NCBI GenBank assembly: GCA_900470965.1
Contig: UCCS01000139.1
Coordinates: 1 to 39,466, forward strand
Reading direction: 5' to 3'
Length of the DNA: 39,466 nucleotides
Origin: Hyphomicrobiales bacterium
Lineage (GTDB): Bacteria; Pseudomonadota; Alphaproteobacteria; Rhizobiales; Rhizobiaceae
The first letter of the stretch is position 1, and each line of letters opens with the position of its first letter. The position numbers were made by a program, and so were the translations under genes. A model generated the notes under the pieces. That model had not been told where the DNA came from. It did no database searches and saw nothing but the letters and a program-made list of their open reading frames with translations. Below, piece after piece: positions 9,273 to 17,741 of the stretch.

Positions 9273-9527
9273 TCAGGCCGTTGGATCGCGAATGGATTTC
9301 GGCACTTCTTCGAGCAGCAGTCTGAATTCGGTGATCGGCCGTCGATCTTCATCGAAGAGCTCGACCGAGACTATATTAAGCGGTGCTTCAGGCAGGCCGT
9401 CGCGGGCCATCTCGGCAAGGGCAAGCCGTGCCTGCTGCTTTGCATCCTCAAGGCTTGGAAACTCATGTGCAAGTTCGGTCGGTTCCGGGCTCGTGCGATC
9501 GATGACCTGAAAGATGAATTTTGGCAT
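9273..9527 (-). CDS. DUF6894-type small protein
   Basis: An 84-residue acidic protein, MPKFIFQVIDR at the start, with the layout of the DUF6894 family: an N-terminal beta strand (KFIFQVID), a central ELAHEFPSLEDAKQQARLAL helix region, then a C-terminal strand with VSVELFDEDRRPI. Members are common and often multicopy in rhizobia; no biochemical role is established. ATG 9527 is preferred over upstream in-frame starts because GGAGG lies 5 bp before it. An EcfG-type promoter (9547-9571) lies just upstream, which makes it a likely stress gene. It is followed by the frameshifted gene at 8949-9231 in the same direction. Confidence 0.75.
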   Translation of the reverse strand: MPKFIFQVIDRTSPEPTELAHEFPSLEDAKQQARLALAEMARDGLPEAPLNIVSVELFDEDRRPITEFRLLLEEVPKSIRDPTA

Positions 9528-9546
9528 CGCGACCTCCATGCCCAAC

Positions 9547-9571
9547 AACATCGGACAGCTCTCTTTGTTCC
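9547..9571 (-). promoter_or_regulatory. candidate EcfG/RpoE2 stress promoter for the DUF6894 gene
   Basis: The minus strand reads GGAAC (9571-9567), 16 bases, then TGTT (9550-9547): three of four -10 bases of the general-stress pattern. It is 20 bp from the ATG at 9527, so the leader would be short but would still hold GGAGG. Confidence 0.6.
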
Positions 9572-9661
9572 CGCGCGAGAGGATGCTGCTGTCGACAAGC
9601 GATGAAAGTCGACGTGACTTGCCGGCCGAACTTGCCTGTTCGGGTGCAGGGTCCGGGTGCT

Positions 9662-12600
9662 TCAGTGGAAATTGCGGCTTTTGACCTTCAGAGTGTCGAT
9701 ATGCAGGTCCGGGATCAAAATGTCGCGCGACTTCATCGCCGCCGCCGCCGTTTCGCGCGGATCGGCTCTTTGGGGAGAACCATGGGCAAACTCGTCTCCC
9801 CTTCCCGTCGCCAGGCGGAATTCCACATCCCGGTCAGCAAGATCGTTCAGGCTGCTCGACAGGTCGAAGAGTTGCTGGGCAACGAGATGAACGACATCGC
9901 CCTCCCGCTGGATGCGCCCGTTGATCGCCATCATCGAGGCGCCGAGCGCAATCCGTCTCGACCGCTCAAAGAGCTTGGGCCAGATGACGACATTGGCAAC
10001 CCCTGTCTCGTCTTCCACCGTCAGGAAAATCACACCCTTTGCCGAGCCCGGCCGCTGACGCACCAGGACCAGTCCGGCCGCCATCAACCATCGGCCGTCG
10101 GAGGCCGACATTGCCTCCGAACAGGTGACGATGCGGCGCTCGGTAAGCTCTCGACGTAGGAAACTGACCGGATGGTCCCGAAGCGTCAGTCCTGTATGCC
10201 CGTAGTCGAGGACGACGTTATGACCCTCAGCCATCGGCCGGAGGTCGACGGCTGGCTCCTGTTGCTCTCCGACCGTCCTTTCCTCCCGTGCGGCGGCCGC
10301 CGCAAAGAGCGGCAATGGCTCATCTCTTAGCGCCTTGATCGCCCATAGGGCATCGCGACGCTCGAGGCGGAAGGAGGGTCGGAAAGCATCCGCCTCGGCA
10401 AGTTCCACCAGGCAGGCGGCGGGAACACCGGAACGACGCCACATGTCGTCGACACTGTCGAAGGGTTGATCGGCTCTTGCAGCGACGATCCGGGCGGCAT
10501 CAGCCGTTGCCAGACCACGTACCATGCGCATGCCGAGCCGAACTGCGAGCCGGTTGGAACCCGCGACCGGTTCCAGCGTGCAATCCCAGCGGGACCGGTT
10601 GACGCAGACGGGCCGGATGGCGACGCCGTGTTCCCTTGCGTCGCGCACGATTTGGGCCGGCGCATAAAAACCCATCGGCTGGCTGTTCAACAATGCCGCA
10701 CAGAAGACATCCGGATGGTGGCACTTCATCCAGTTCGAGGCATAGGCAATCAGCGCAAAGCTTGCGGCATGGCTTTCCGGAAAACCATAGGAACCAAACC
10801 CTTCGAGCTGACTGAATGTCTTTTCGGCAAATTCGGGCTCATAGCCGTTGCGGATCATTCCGGAGATCAGCTTGTCCTTGAAGCGGCTCACCCCGCCGGT
10901 GAATTTGAAGGTCGCCATGCTTTTTCTGAGCTGATCGGCCTCACCGCCGGTGAAGCCCGCGCAGACCATGGCGACCTTCATGGCGCTTTCTTGAAACAGC
11001 GGTACGCCGAGCGTCTTGGCGAGAACGGATTCCAGCTCGGGCGTCGGATATTCGGGCTTCTCCTTGCCCTCCCGGCGACGGAGATAGGGATGCACCATGT
11101 CGCCCTGGATTGGACCGGGGCGGACGATCGCGACCTGGATGACGAGATCATAGAAGGTTTCGGGCTTGAGGCGTGGCAGCATCGACATTTGCGCGCGGCT
11201 CTCGATCTGGAAGGTGCCCAACGTATCGGCCTTGCGGATCATTGCATAAGTCTTCGCATCTTCCTGCGGGATGGTCGCAAGATCGAGATCTACATTCTTC
11301 TCCTTGCGCAGCAAGGCAAAGCTCTTGGCCATGCATGTCAGCATGCCGAGCGCCAGCACGTCGACCTTCATGAATTTGAGTGCCTCGACGTCATCCTTGT
11401 CCCACTCGATCACCTGCCGATCGACCATGGAGGCCGGCTCGATCGGCACCAGATCGTCGAGCCGGTCATGGGTCAACACGAAGCCGCCCGGATGCTGGCC
11501 GAGATGGCGTGGCGCACCCATCAGCTGCTGGGCAAGGCGGAGGGTGAGTGCAAGCCGGCGGTCGTCGGGATTGAGGTTTAGGTCCCGGACATGTTGTTCA
11601 CCGACGGCCTCGCTCCAGGCCCACACCCCCGATGAAAGTGCCTTGATCAAATCCTCGGGCAGTCCGAGCGCCTTGCCGACGTCACGGATGGCGCCCTTCG
11701 CCCGGTAGCGCGTGACAGTGGCGCAGAGTGCCGCCTTATGGCGCCCGTACGTCCTGTAGATCCACTGGATGACCTCCTCGCGCCGTTCGTGTTCAAAGTC
11801 GACATCGATGTCGGGCGGCTCGTCGCGTTCCCGGCTGACGAAACGTTCAAACAAAAGGTCGTTGGTGTCAGGGTCGATGCTGGTAATGCCGAGAATGTAG
11901 CAGATGGCACTATTGGCGGCCGAGCCCCTCCCCTGACAAAGGATGCCCTGGCTGCGGGCGTAACGAACGATCGAAAACACCGTCAGGAAGTAAGGCGCGT
12001 AGCGCATTTCCTTGACGAGATCGAGCTCGTGGCGGATGGAGCGAAGCACCTTCTGCGGCAAGCCATCGGGATATCGCGCCGGGATGTGTTCCCGGACATA
12101 GTGTTCAAGCGACTGCTGCGCGTCCATGCCGGCAACAATTGCTTCCTCAGGGTACTGATAGGTCAGTTCTTCCATGGAGAACGTGCAGCGCGCGACAATC
12201 TCCATCGTCCGCGCAAGCGCTTGCGGATAGCGTGCAAACAGCCGCTGCATTTCCTCCGGCGACTTGAGGTACCGGTCGGCATGGCGTTCGCGCTCGAAAC
12301 CGACATCGTCGATCGTCGTGCGGTTTCGAATGCAGGTCACCACGTCCTGCAACTGCCGCCGGGCGGGCTCGTGAAAGAGCACGTCATTGGTGACGACGGT
12401 TTTGACCTTGTGGCTGGCAGCCATCACGGCAATTTCGTGCAGCCGGAGCTGATCGTTCGGCCGGCGTCTGAGGCTCAAAGCTGCATAGGCTCTGTTTTGG
12501 AAAATCTCCGCCGTCTTTCTGAGCTGGAGGGCGCATGTCTCATCGGCGAGATCCGGCACCAGGATGGCGATCAGCCCTTCCGCATAGAGAGCGACGTCGT

Positions 12601-12925
12601 CGAGCGTCAGGATGCATTTGGCCTTCCCGCCCCTGCTCTTTCCGAGCGTCAGCAATCGTGTCAGCCGCGAGTAGGCCGCACGGTCTGTCGGGTAGACGAG
12701 GATCGACATGCCGTCCGTCAGGTCGAGACGACAGCCGACGACCAGGCGAAGACCGGTGGCTCGCGATGCCTCCAGTGCCCGCACGATACCCGCTAGCGAA
12801 TTGCGGTCGACAATGCCGAGAGCCTCTATGCCGATGGCCTTGGCGGTCGCAAACAGTTCGTCGGCCGAGGATGCGCCGCGCAAAAAAGAAAAATGCGTCG
12901 TGACCTGCAGCTCGGAATAGCTCAT
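9662..12925 (-). CDS. dnaE2: error-prone DNA polymerase III alpha subunit DnaE2 (ImuC)
   Basis: A 1087-residue C-family polymerase, the catalytic part of the ImuA-ImuB-DnaE2 translesion synthesis system. The PHP domain comes first (HFSFLRGASSADEL, GIEALGIVDRNSLAG). The polymerase core follows, with the catalytic Asp pair in PPDIDVDFEHERREEV and the upstream GQGRGSAANS-type loop (CQGRGSAANSAICY). The C-terminus has an OB-fold (VIFLTVEDETGVANVVIWP). The length fits the family. ATG 12925 overlaps the imuB stop as ATGA, so the two are translationally coupled; an in-frame start at 12949 is less likely. It is the last gene of a LexA-controlled operon that makes damage-induced mutations. Confidence 0.96.
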   Translation of the reverse strand: MSYSELQVTTHFSFLRGASSADELFATAKAIGIEALGIVDRNSLAGIVRALEASRATGLRLVVGCRLDLTDGMSILVYPTDRAAYSRLTRLLTLGKSRGGKAKCILTLDDVALYAEGLIAILVPDLADETCALQLRKTAEIFQNRAYAALSLRRRPNDQLRLHEIAVMAASHKVKTVVTNDVLFHEPARRQLQDVVTCIRNRTTIDDVGFERERHADRYLKSPEEMQRLFARYPQALARTMEIVARCTFSMEELTYQYPEEAIVAGMDAQQSLEHYVREHIPARYPDGLPQKVLRSIRHELDLVKEMRYAPYFLTVFSIVRYARSQGILCQGRGSAANSAICYILGITSIDPDTNDLLFERFVSRERDEPPDIDVDFEHERREEVIQWIYRTYGRHKAALCATVTRYRAKGAIRDVGKALGLPEDLIKALSSGVWAWSEAVGEQHVRDLNLNPDDRRLALTLRLAQQLMGAPRHLGQHPGGFVLTHDRLDDLVPIEPASMVDRQVIEWDKDDVEALKFMKVDVLALGMLTCMAKSFALLRKEKNVDLDLATIPQEDAKTYAMIRKADTLGTFQIESRAQMSMLPRLKPETFYDLVIQVAIVRPGPIQGDMVHPYLRRREGKEKPEYPTPELESVLAKTLGVPLFQESAMKVAMVCAGFTGGEADQLRKSMATFKFTGGVSRFKDKLISGMIRNGYEPEFAEKTFSQLEGFGSYGFPESHAASFALIAYASNWMKCHHPDVFCAALLNSQPMGFYAPAQIVRDAREHGVAIRPVCVNRSRWDCTLEPVAGSNRLAVRLGMRMVRGLATADAARIVAARADQPFDSVDDMWRRSGVPAACLVELAEADAFRPSFRLERRDALWAIKALRDEPLPLFAAAAAREERTVGEQQEPAVDLRPMAEGHNVVLDYGHTGLTLRDHPVSFLRRELTERRIVTCSEAMSASDGRWLMAAGLVLVRQRPGSAKGVIFLTVEDETGVANVVIWPKLFERSRRIALGASMMAINGRIQREGDVVHLVAQQLFDLSSSLNDLADRDVEFRLATGRGDEFAHGSPQRADPRETAAAAMKSRDILIPDLHIDTLKVKSRNFH

Positions 12926-14436
12926 GTGAAGGTTCCATGCATGAACCAACGATGCGATCCGGTCTCGGGGTCGACACCGTCGCCAGCGCGATAAATCCAG
13001 TAGCGTTCACCGCTCTCGTCCGCGACGGTGAAATAGTCGCGCACGGCGACCCATTCCGACGATCGCTGCCACCATTCACCGAAGATGCGCTCGGGTCCGT
13101 CGGCCTGTTTCACCCGGTATCGCTTACCGCGCCAGGTGAACCACACGGGAGGGTGGTCGGGCAGCAGCGCCATGACCTCGATCGGTTCCGGGCGATCCAT
13201 CAGCCGGACCGGGCGCGGCCAGTTCAACGGCCAGCTCTGTCCCTGCTCTTCGGCGACAGGCGAGATGCTTTGCAGTGATCGCTCCGCAACGTCGCTGGCC
13301 ACCGGCGCGACGCGGTAGAGACGGAATTTTCCGCGATTGCCGAGAATGTCGACGAAAGCGCCGATATCGACCTTGGCCTCTTCGATCAGGGCGGAAGCAA
13401 ACTGCCTGTCTTCAAGCGGCTCGACCATGATGGCAGCAAGGCTGAGCTTCTCGATGCCGAAGCCCGGATCGATGCGTTCGATCCGATCGTGCAGGAGTTT
13501 GGTCAGCCAGGCAATGTCGCGGACAGGCTTTGCAGTTCCGGCCCTCAGCGCCTGGACCGTATTGTCGACCCGGTGGACGATGAGGTCCGTGCGGCGTACG
13601 CCAAGGCCCCTTGCCTGAAGGACACGGCAGAGCCTGTGCACCAGCAGCGAGACATATTTGGCGATCGTCTCCGCAGCGCCGATCGGATCTGCGAAGGACC
13701 TTGACACTTCGACGAAGTCGGGCGAGCGGATTGGATCGATGGGCTCGGCTACCCGGCCAAACATCTGGTCGAGCCTGCGCGTGATCTCCGGGCCAAAGCG
13801 CAGGGTCAGCGGTGCTCTTGGCGTTGCCGCCAGTTCACCGACGGTGCGAAACCCGAGGATACGCAAACCTGTCACGACCTCCGCGTTGAGACGAAGCGAG
13901 GCAATCGGCAGATCGGTCACGGCATCGACTGTCTGGCCTGGTGCCACCACGCTTGTCTCGTTGCCGATCGAGCGCGCCAGCGCATGGGCTGCTCCCCAGC
14001 TGTCTGCGACCGCTGCCCGTGCCGCCAGACCTTTGGCGCGGAAGCTGTTGACCAGGCCTGACAGCATAGGCCCCTCCCCGCCCTGCAGATGGTCGGCACC
14101 CTCGGTGTCCATGACGATGCCGTCAGGTGGGTCCAAGGCAACGACAGGCGAATATCGGGTAAGCGCCCAAAGGGTGATGCGCTCCAATACCGCAAGATCG
14201 CCTGCAGGATCGGCATCGACCATGTTAAGTCCCCGCACGAATGCCTGCGCCTTGGCGGCCGGCATGCCGATAGTCAGGCCAAGCTTTGCGGCGTTTGCGT
14301 CGACCGCCGACAGCCATCGCTTCGACCCGCTCTTTGCGACCACGACAAGCGGTGCGTCAGCCGGAAGGGACGGATCGGCGCGTCTGATCCGATCTGTCCG
14401 CAGCGTCGGAAGATATACGGAGACGACCCTGGCCAT
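12922..14436 (-). CDS. imuB: ImuB, Y-family polymerase-like mutasome adaptor
   Basis: A 504-residue Y-family homologue. ImuB proteins are not active polymerases: they recruit DnaE2 and the sliding clamp. As expected, the N-terminal motif that carries the metal-binding Asp in DinB reads VVSVYLPTLRTDRI here, and the later SxDE-type acidic pair is not evident. Central fingers and little-finger regions can be followed (RILGFRTVGELAATPRAPL near 210-230). The C-terminal tail (VWFTWRGKRYRV, RYWIYRAG, WFMHG) is typical of the ImuB family. ATG 14436 has GAGG 6 bp upstream; GTG at 14439 is an alternative. Its start lies inside the end of imuA (80 bp overlap) and its end overlaps dnaE2, so the three genes are one coupled operon. 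Confidence 0.95.
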   Translation of the reverse strand: MARVVSVYLPTLRTDRIRRADPSLPADAPLVVVAKSGSKRWLSAVDANAAKLGLTIGMPAAKAQAFVRGLNMVDADPAGDLAVLERITLWALTRYSPVVALDPPDGIVMDTEGADHLQGGEGPMLSGLVNSFRAKGLAARAAVADSWGAAHALARSIGNETSVVAPGQTVDAVTDLPIASLRLNAEVVTGLRILGFRTVGELAATPRAPLTLRFGPEITRRLDQMFGRVAEPIDPIRSPDFVEVSRSFADPIGAAETIAKYVSLLVHRLCRVLQARGLGVRRTDLIVHRVDNTVQALRAGTAKPVRDIAWLTKLLHDRIERIDPGFGIEKLSLAAIMVEPLEDRQFASALIEEAKVDIGAFVDILGNRGKFRLYRVAPVASDVAERSLQSISPVAEEQGQSWPLNWPRPVRLMDRPEPIEVMALLPDHPPVWFTWRGKRYRVKQADGPERIFGEWWQRSSEWVAVRDYFTVADESGERYWIYRAGDGVDPETGSHRWFMHGTFT

Positions 14437-15112
14437 CACATGCCTCGACGATGAAATCTGTACTTTCTCCGGCCTTGATCCTGATCAATTCGGCGAGCCA
14501 CCTGGCTCTACCGATGCCGGGAACGGGCAGCGGCTCGGACGGCAAGACCGAAACGCGCCAGCGCGAGGCAGCGGCCGTCGGATGCCCGAAATCACTTGCC
14601 TCCGTCTGGCGTCGCCAGCGCCGGATGATCAGCCCGAGCGTTCCGGATCCCTCCGCGGCCAGTTGCAGGCGGCGTGAAACGACCATTGGCAAGCGCACCG
14701 TTTCGGCCACGACCGCGCCAAGCCCGCCGAAGCGCAAGGCCTCCTCACAGGCCTCAAGCACATATTCCTCGTGAACCGCCTCGACATAGATCACGCGATC
14801 CGGATGAAGGCCGGTCTGCGCGAGCGCCGGTGCGAAGAGATCGGGACGCGCCAGGCACCACACGACCGTGCCCTTGGTGCGGGCCGCTATGCCTGCGACA
14901 AACAAGGCAGCAGCAGCGCCGTTGACGGCGCCGGCCCCGCCTCCGGCGAATTCATGGATAGCGCCATAGGCAAGGCCCCCGCCGGGAAGCTTCTCGTCGA
15001 TTTCGCCGACACCGAAGGGTAAGACCGCCTTCGGCCGGGCAGCCGCCCCTTCGAGATGCTGGATACGCTCTCGAAGCTCATAGATAATTCGGTTTGCGCC
15101 TGGCCGAGCCAT
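14357..15112 (-). CDS. imuA: ImuA, RecA-like/SulA-like component of the mutasome
   Basis: A 251-residue ImuA protein, first gene of imuA-imuB-dnaE2. The N-terminus has a helix (RIIYELRERIQHLEG), then a RecA-like core: VLPFGVGEIDEKLPGGGLAYGAIHE, of which LPGGGL is the hallmark. The usual P-loop Lys is replaced (GGGAGAVNGAA), so nucleotide binding is doubtful. VVWCLARPDLFAP and VYVEA-type strands follow, and RRWRRQ near residue 165. ImuA is known to work with ImuB and DnaE2 in damage-induced mutagenesis, partly through RecA. ATG 15112 is the natural start and lies 51 bp from a LexA box. The C-terminus overlaps imuB by 80 bp in another frame. Confidence 0.92.
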   Translation of the reverse strand: MARPGANRIIYELRERIQHLEGAAARPKAVLPFGVGEIDEKLPGGGLAYGAIHEFAGGGAGAVNGAAAALFVAGIAARTKGTVVWCLARPDLFAPALAQTGLHPDRVIYVEAVHEEYVLEACEEALRFGGLGAVVAETVRLPMVVSRRLQLAAEGSGTLGLIIRRWRRQTEASDFGHPTAAASRWRVSVLPSEPLPVPGIGRARWLAELIRIKAGESTDFIVEACDGQGRLRISSDAADRSDQTRRSVPSG

Positions 15113-15163
15113 TGTCCGGTCTTCATCATGTTAAACGTATCCACACCGCAGGAAAGCGGATAT

Positions 15164-15178
15164 GTTCTTTATTTGTTC
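15164..15178 (-). promoter_or_regulatory. LexA (SOS) box of imuA-imuB-dnaE2
   Basis: GTTC at 15164-15167, seven bases, GTTC at 15175-15178: the exact alphaproteobacterial LexA box GTTC-N7-GTTC. It lies within a likely minus-strand promoter: TTGAAT (15187-15182), 17 bp, CATATC (15164-15159). Bound LexA would therefore block RNA polymerase directly. Confidence 0.92.
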
Positions 15179-15189
15179 CTAATTCAAAC

Positions 15190-15470
15190 GTGAGTCAACG
15201 TAGCTGTAGAGGTGAATATTCCTAACCGGGCGCTATCCGCACCTCGAATGGCAAAAAAATAGAATTAGTTCAACCAAATGGACGGATTCGAACGAACTTG
15301 AAAAATGTCGACATAAGAAAAAATACCTATTGTTTGCTGGCCCCTTGCCTCAGCTCTCCGTGCCCGTCTGCAGGCAGATCCAGGAAATCCTTGCCGCCGC
15401 GGCGATGATCGATCCAGTCGCCCGACGGGCCGCCCGGCTCCTGACCGGATGGCAAGCTTTTGCCTTGTGA
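15190..15470. other. intergenic stretch, weak coding trace only
   Basis: From the imuA promoter to the stress promoter at 15478 there is no supported gene. A plus-strand frame ending at 15470 has a protein-like stretch (QIQEILAAAAMIDPVARRAA) but no credible start or ribosome site. It may be a gene remnant. Confidence 0.4.
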
Positions 15471-15477
15471 AAAACAG

Positions 15478-15502
15478 GGAACTTTTCGTTTGGTCTGACG
15501 TT
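15478..15502 (+). promoter_or_regulatory. EcfG/RpoE2-type stress promoter, full consensus match
   Basis: GGAAC (15478-15482), 16 bases, CGTT (15499-15502): an exact general-stress sigma consensus on the plus strand. The only thing it obviously serves is the small hydrophobic ORF starting at 15532 or 15547. Confidence 0.7.
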
Positions 15503-15546
15503 AGAACGCGGCAGATAGTTGGCCGAAGCTGATGGCTGGAAGAACG

Positions 15547-15678
15547 ATGCGCGTCCAAACACCCATTTTTACTGTCTCCGCGCTCGCAATTTTGGTTGCG
15601 CTTGTCGCCATCAATCCATTCGGTCGTCATCTGGTCGACCCCCGCTCGACATCTGCAATTATAAGAGAGGGTCATTGA
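15547..15678 (+). CDS. possible small membrane peptide, 43 residues
   Basis: A short frame beginning MRVQTPIFTVSALAI and continuing LVALVAINPFGRH to IIREGH. One hydrophobic segment (about residues 7-22) suggests a single membrane helix or an uncleaved signal anchor; the rest is polar. ATG 15547 has GGAAGA just upstream, with tight spacing; ATG 15532 in the same frame adds five residues (MAGRT). I do not recognise a family. The main argument that it is real is its position: a perfect EcfG-type promoter ends 29 bp before the first ATG. The function is unknown, and the ORF could still be chance in a stress-induced RNA. Confidence 0.4.
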   Translation: MRVQTPIFTVSALAILVALVAINPFGRHLVDPRSTSAIIREGH

Positions 15679-15861
15679 CGAATGCGCCGCTCGATCTCGT
15701 CTGCGGCGTGCTCAGCAGTGAACACGCCTGGTCGGACCGAAGCTTGATTGCACGGCCAAATGCCAATGATCATGCTTATATCCCGCCTTTGAAATCCTGT
15801 TGTCTCTATCCCCGCCAGCTGCCTCGTTCAGCGCAAAAGAACACAAAACCAGGAGAATGAA

Positions 15862-16257
15862 TTGGCCCGTCCAAAAGGCAATCCGATCGACGCTGTCGTT
15901 GGACAAAACCTGCAGCGCATTCGAAAAAGCAGAGGAATTAGCCAAACCGCACTTGGTGAGGCGCTCGGCATTTCCTTCCCGCAGATCCAGAAATACGAGA
16001 CAGGCATCAATCGCGTCAGCGCCAGTGCGCTTTACGAAATGGCCCGCGCCCTCGGGGTGTCACTGGACGACTTGTTCAGCGGGGCCGAACAGATTGTCAG
16101 CAACGATCCGACGCGAGAGACAAACCTCGCCGGACGACGACCGACAGAAATCGATCAGATCCAGAACCCTGCCATTCGCGAGGCGATGCGGAGTCTCATC
16201 ACGCTGGTAGCCGGGCCGGGCACGCAAAATGAGGTCGGAGCGGAAATCGCGCAATAG
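15862..16257 (+). CDS. XRE-family transcription regulator, PraR-like
   Basis: A 131-residue DNA-binding protein with one N-terminal helix-turn-helix of the Cro/C1 type: VGQNLQRIRKSRGISQTALG, then EALGISFPQIQKYETGINRV and SASALYEMARALGVSLDDLF (residues 13-72). This resembles the rhizobial PraR/phrR group, which includes repressors of quorum-sensing and attachment genes. The last 55 residues are polar and have no known domain. The start is TTG 15862, with AGGAG 6 bp upstream; the nearby ATG 15857 is in another frame and leads to nonsense. It stands alone, 404 bp before the cyclodeaminase-family gene on the same strand, which it might regulate; that link is only inferred. Confidence 0.85.
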   Translation: MARPKGNPIDAVVGQNLQRIRKSRGISQTALGEALGISFPQIQKYETGINRVSASALYEMARALGVSLDDLFSGAEQIVSNDPTRETNLAGRRPTEIDQIQNPAIREAMRSLITLVAGPGTQNEVGAEIAQ

Positions 16258-16661
16258 CGTTGCGACCTGGGTCGTCGTTTACTCAATCGGGCTTTAGCCG
16301 AAGCAACCATGTGCTCGCTGTTCTGCCCAAGCGTATTCTCGACAATGACAGTACTGACGGACAAGGGCCTGCGGCACCGGTTGTGCCGCGGCAATTGGCA
16401 GCGAGGTCGCAGTCATTGTTGCGAGACAACGTGCTCTCCAAGGACGTCCCCCACATTCAGATTATAGCTGAACAGGTGAACGCGATATGCAGCAGCCGCT
16501 GAACCTGCTGACGGCGTCCGTGCAAAGTTTACCGAAATGTTTCCCAGGCGATGCCGAGCGACCACCCTTGAGCATCAATCTTGTTGAAACCTTCACCTCC
16601 CACATGAGGCGAAACCTCTAAACTGGCTCTGCACTCGTCAGCTCTAGAAAGGGAGGAGACG
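16258..16661. other. intergenic stretch with one perfect hairpin
   Basis: No supported gene. A 7-bp perfect stem, GCGGCAC (16371-16377) and GTGCCGC (16383-16389) with a 5-base loop, lies 114 bp after the XRE stop. It has no T run, so terminator function is uncertain. The end of the stretch must hold the promoter of the 16662 operon; I see no clear -35/-10 pair. Confidence 0.45.
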
Positions 16662-17741
16662 ATGACAGACGCGTTGAGCGGAATTGCGTTTTTGACAAGG
16701 TCAGACCTCGCCACGAGAGGCTGCGCGCTGACGACCAAGGACGTGCACGAGGCCGTAGCGCGAGCCTGGGCCGAAATCCGGTCCGGGGCGGCGCGCGGCG
16801 GCAAGGCGGTCCTGTCCTTGCCCGAAGACGAGTTTTGGTCGGTCCCCGATTTTACCGCATTCAAGCCTGATTTTGCCGAAGAACGTCTCGGCTGGAAGCT
16901 GTCATCTCTCTATAGCGTCAGCTCGACGCATGGCGGGGTGAAGATCATCGGCGCCAATGCCTTCAATCGCAGCCTCGGGCTTCCGAGATCAACATCGACC
17001 TTCATCCTGCTCGACAAGTTCACACTTCGCCCGATTGCGATCCTCGACGAGACGGCGCTTTCGGCAGACCGGACCGGAACCTATGCCTCACTCGTCGCAG
17101 AAGCATGTCTTGCCCGTGGCACTGCCTCCTGCGTCTTTCTGGTTGGAGCCGGGCCGGTTGCGCAGAGCGTCATCCGGTCGCTTGCCTTTTCCTGCGCGGA
17201 CAGGATCGAGCAGATCTTCGTCCGCGCCCGCAGATTGGAAAACGCCCGCGCGCTTGCAATTGCGCTCTCGGGCGAAGTCAAGATCCCGCTCGTCCCTGTC
17301 GATGACAACCGGACCATGCGCTGCTGCTCCCTGGTCGTCACCGCGTCCAATGCCCGCGAACCAGTCTTTGCGGACGAGGATCTGGCGCAAGAGGCGACCA
17401 CGCTCCATCTTGGGGGCAACGAGGCGCCGGACGATTATCTGAAACGGGTGTTTCGAACCGGCCTCATGGTTTGCGACGATCTCCAGACCGTTTCGAGGCG
17501 CAATTCGCAGAGCATCGCCCTGCATTTTTCCAGCCGAGGCCTGTCGCTGGAAACGATTGGACCGCTCATCGGCATACGCGAACTCGCAAATCCAGCACCC
17601 TGGTACGAAGACAATGTCGGACCGACCTGCGTTACCTGTGTCGGCCTGCCAATGCTCGATCTCTTCGTCGCCCAAGCGAGCTTCGATAAATATTGCCGTG
17701 CACATGCAGGGTCGGAGGTGGACCGGACATGTCCTATCTGA
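16662..17741 (+). CDS. ornithine cyclodeaminase/mu-crystallin family dehydrogenase (SbnB-like)
   Basis: A 359-residue NAD(P)-dependent enzyme of the ornithine cyclodeaminase/mu-crystallin family. The family also includes SbnB-type amino-acid dehydrogenases and imine reductases such as iminosuccinate reductase. Visible marks: GGVKIIGANAFNRSLGLPR (about 85-105), the LSADRTGTYASLVAEACLA segment near 128-146, and the Rossmann motif FLVGAGPVAQS (about 158-168). LHLGGNEAPDD replaces the usual NaxGs-type loop near 250. It is closer to SbnB than to classical ornithine cyclodeaminase, so the substrate is open. ATG 16662 has GGGAGG 5 bp upstream. The MmgE/PrpD gene starts inside its last codons (13 bp overlap), so they are one operon and probably act on the same compound. 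Confidence 0.82.
   Translation: MTDALSGIAFLTRSDLATRGCALTTKDVHEAVARAWAEIRSGAARGGKAVLSLPEDEFWSVPDFTAFKPDFAEERLGWKLSSLYSVSSTHGGVKIIGANAFNRSLGLPRSTSTFILLDKFTLRPIAILDETALSADRTGTYASLVAEACLARGTASCVFLVGAGPVAQSVIRSLAFSCADRIEQIFVRARRLENARALAIALSGEVKIPLVPVDDNRTMRCCSLVVTASNAREPVFADEDLAQEATTLHLGGNEAPDDYLKRVFRTGLMVCDDLQTVSRRNSQSIALHFSSRGLSLETIGPLIGIRELANPAPWYEDNVGPTCVTCVGLPMLDLFVAQASFDKYCRAHAGSEVDRTCPI

Noticed and set aside
10466..11581. 371-codon plus-strand frame antisense to dnaE2
   Set aside because: It mirrors the dnaE2 reading frame and has no family resemblance.
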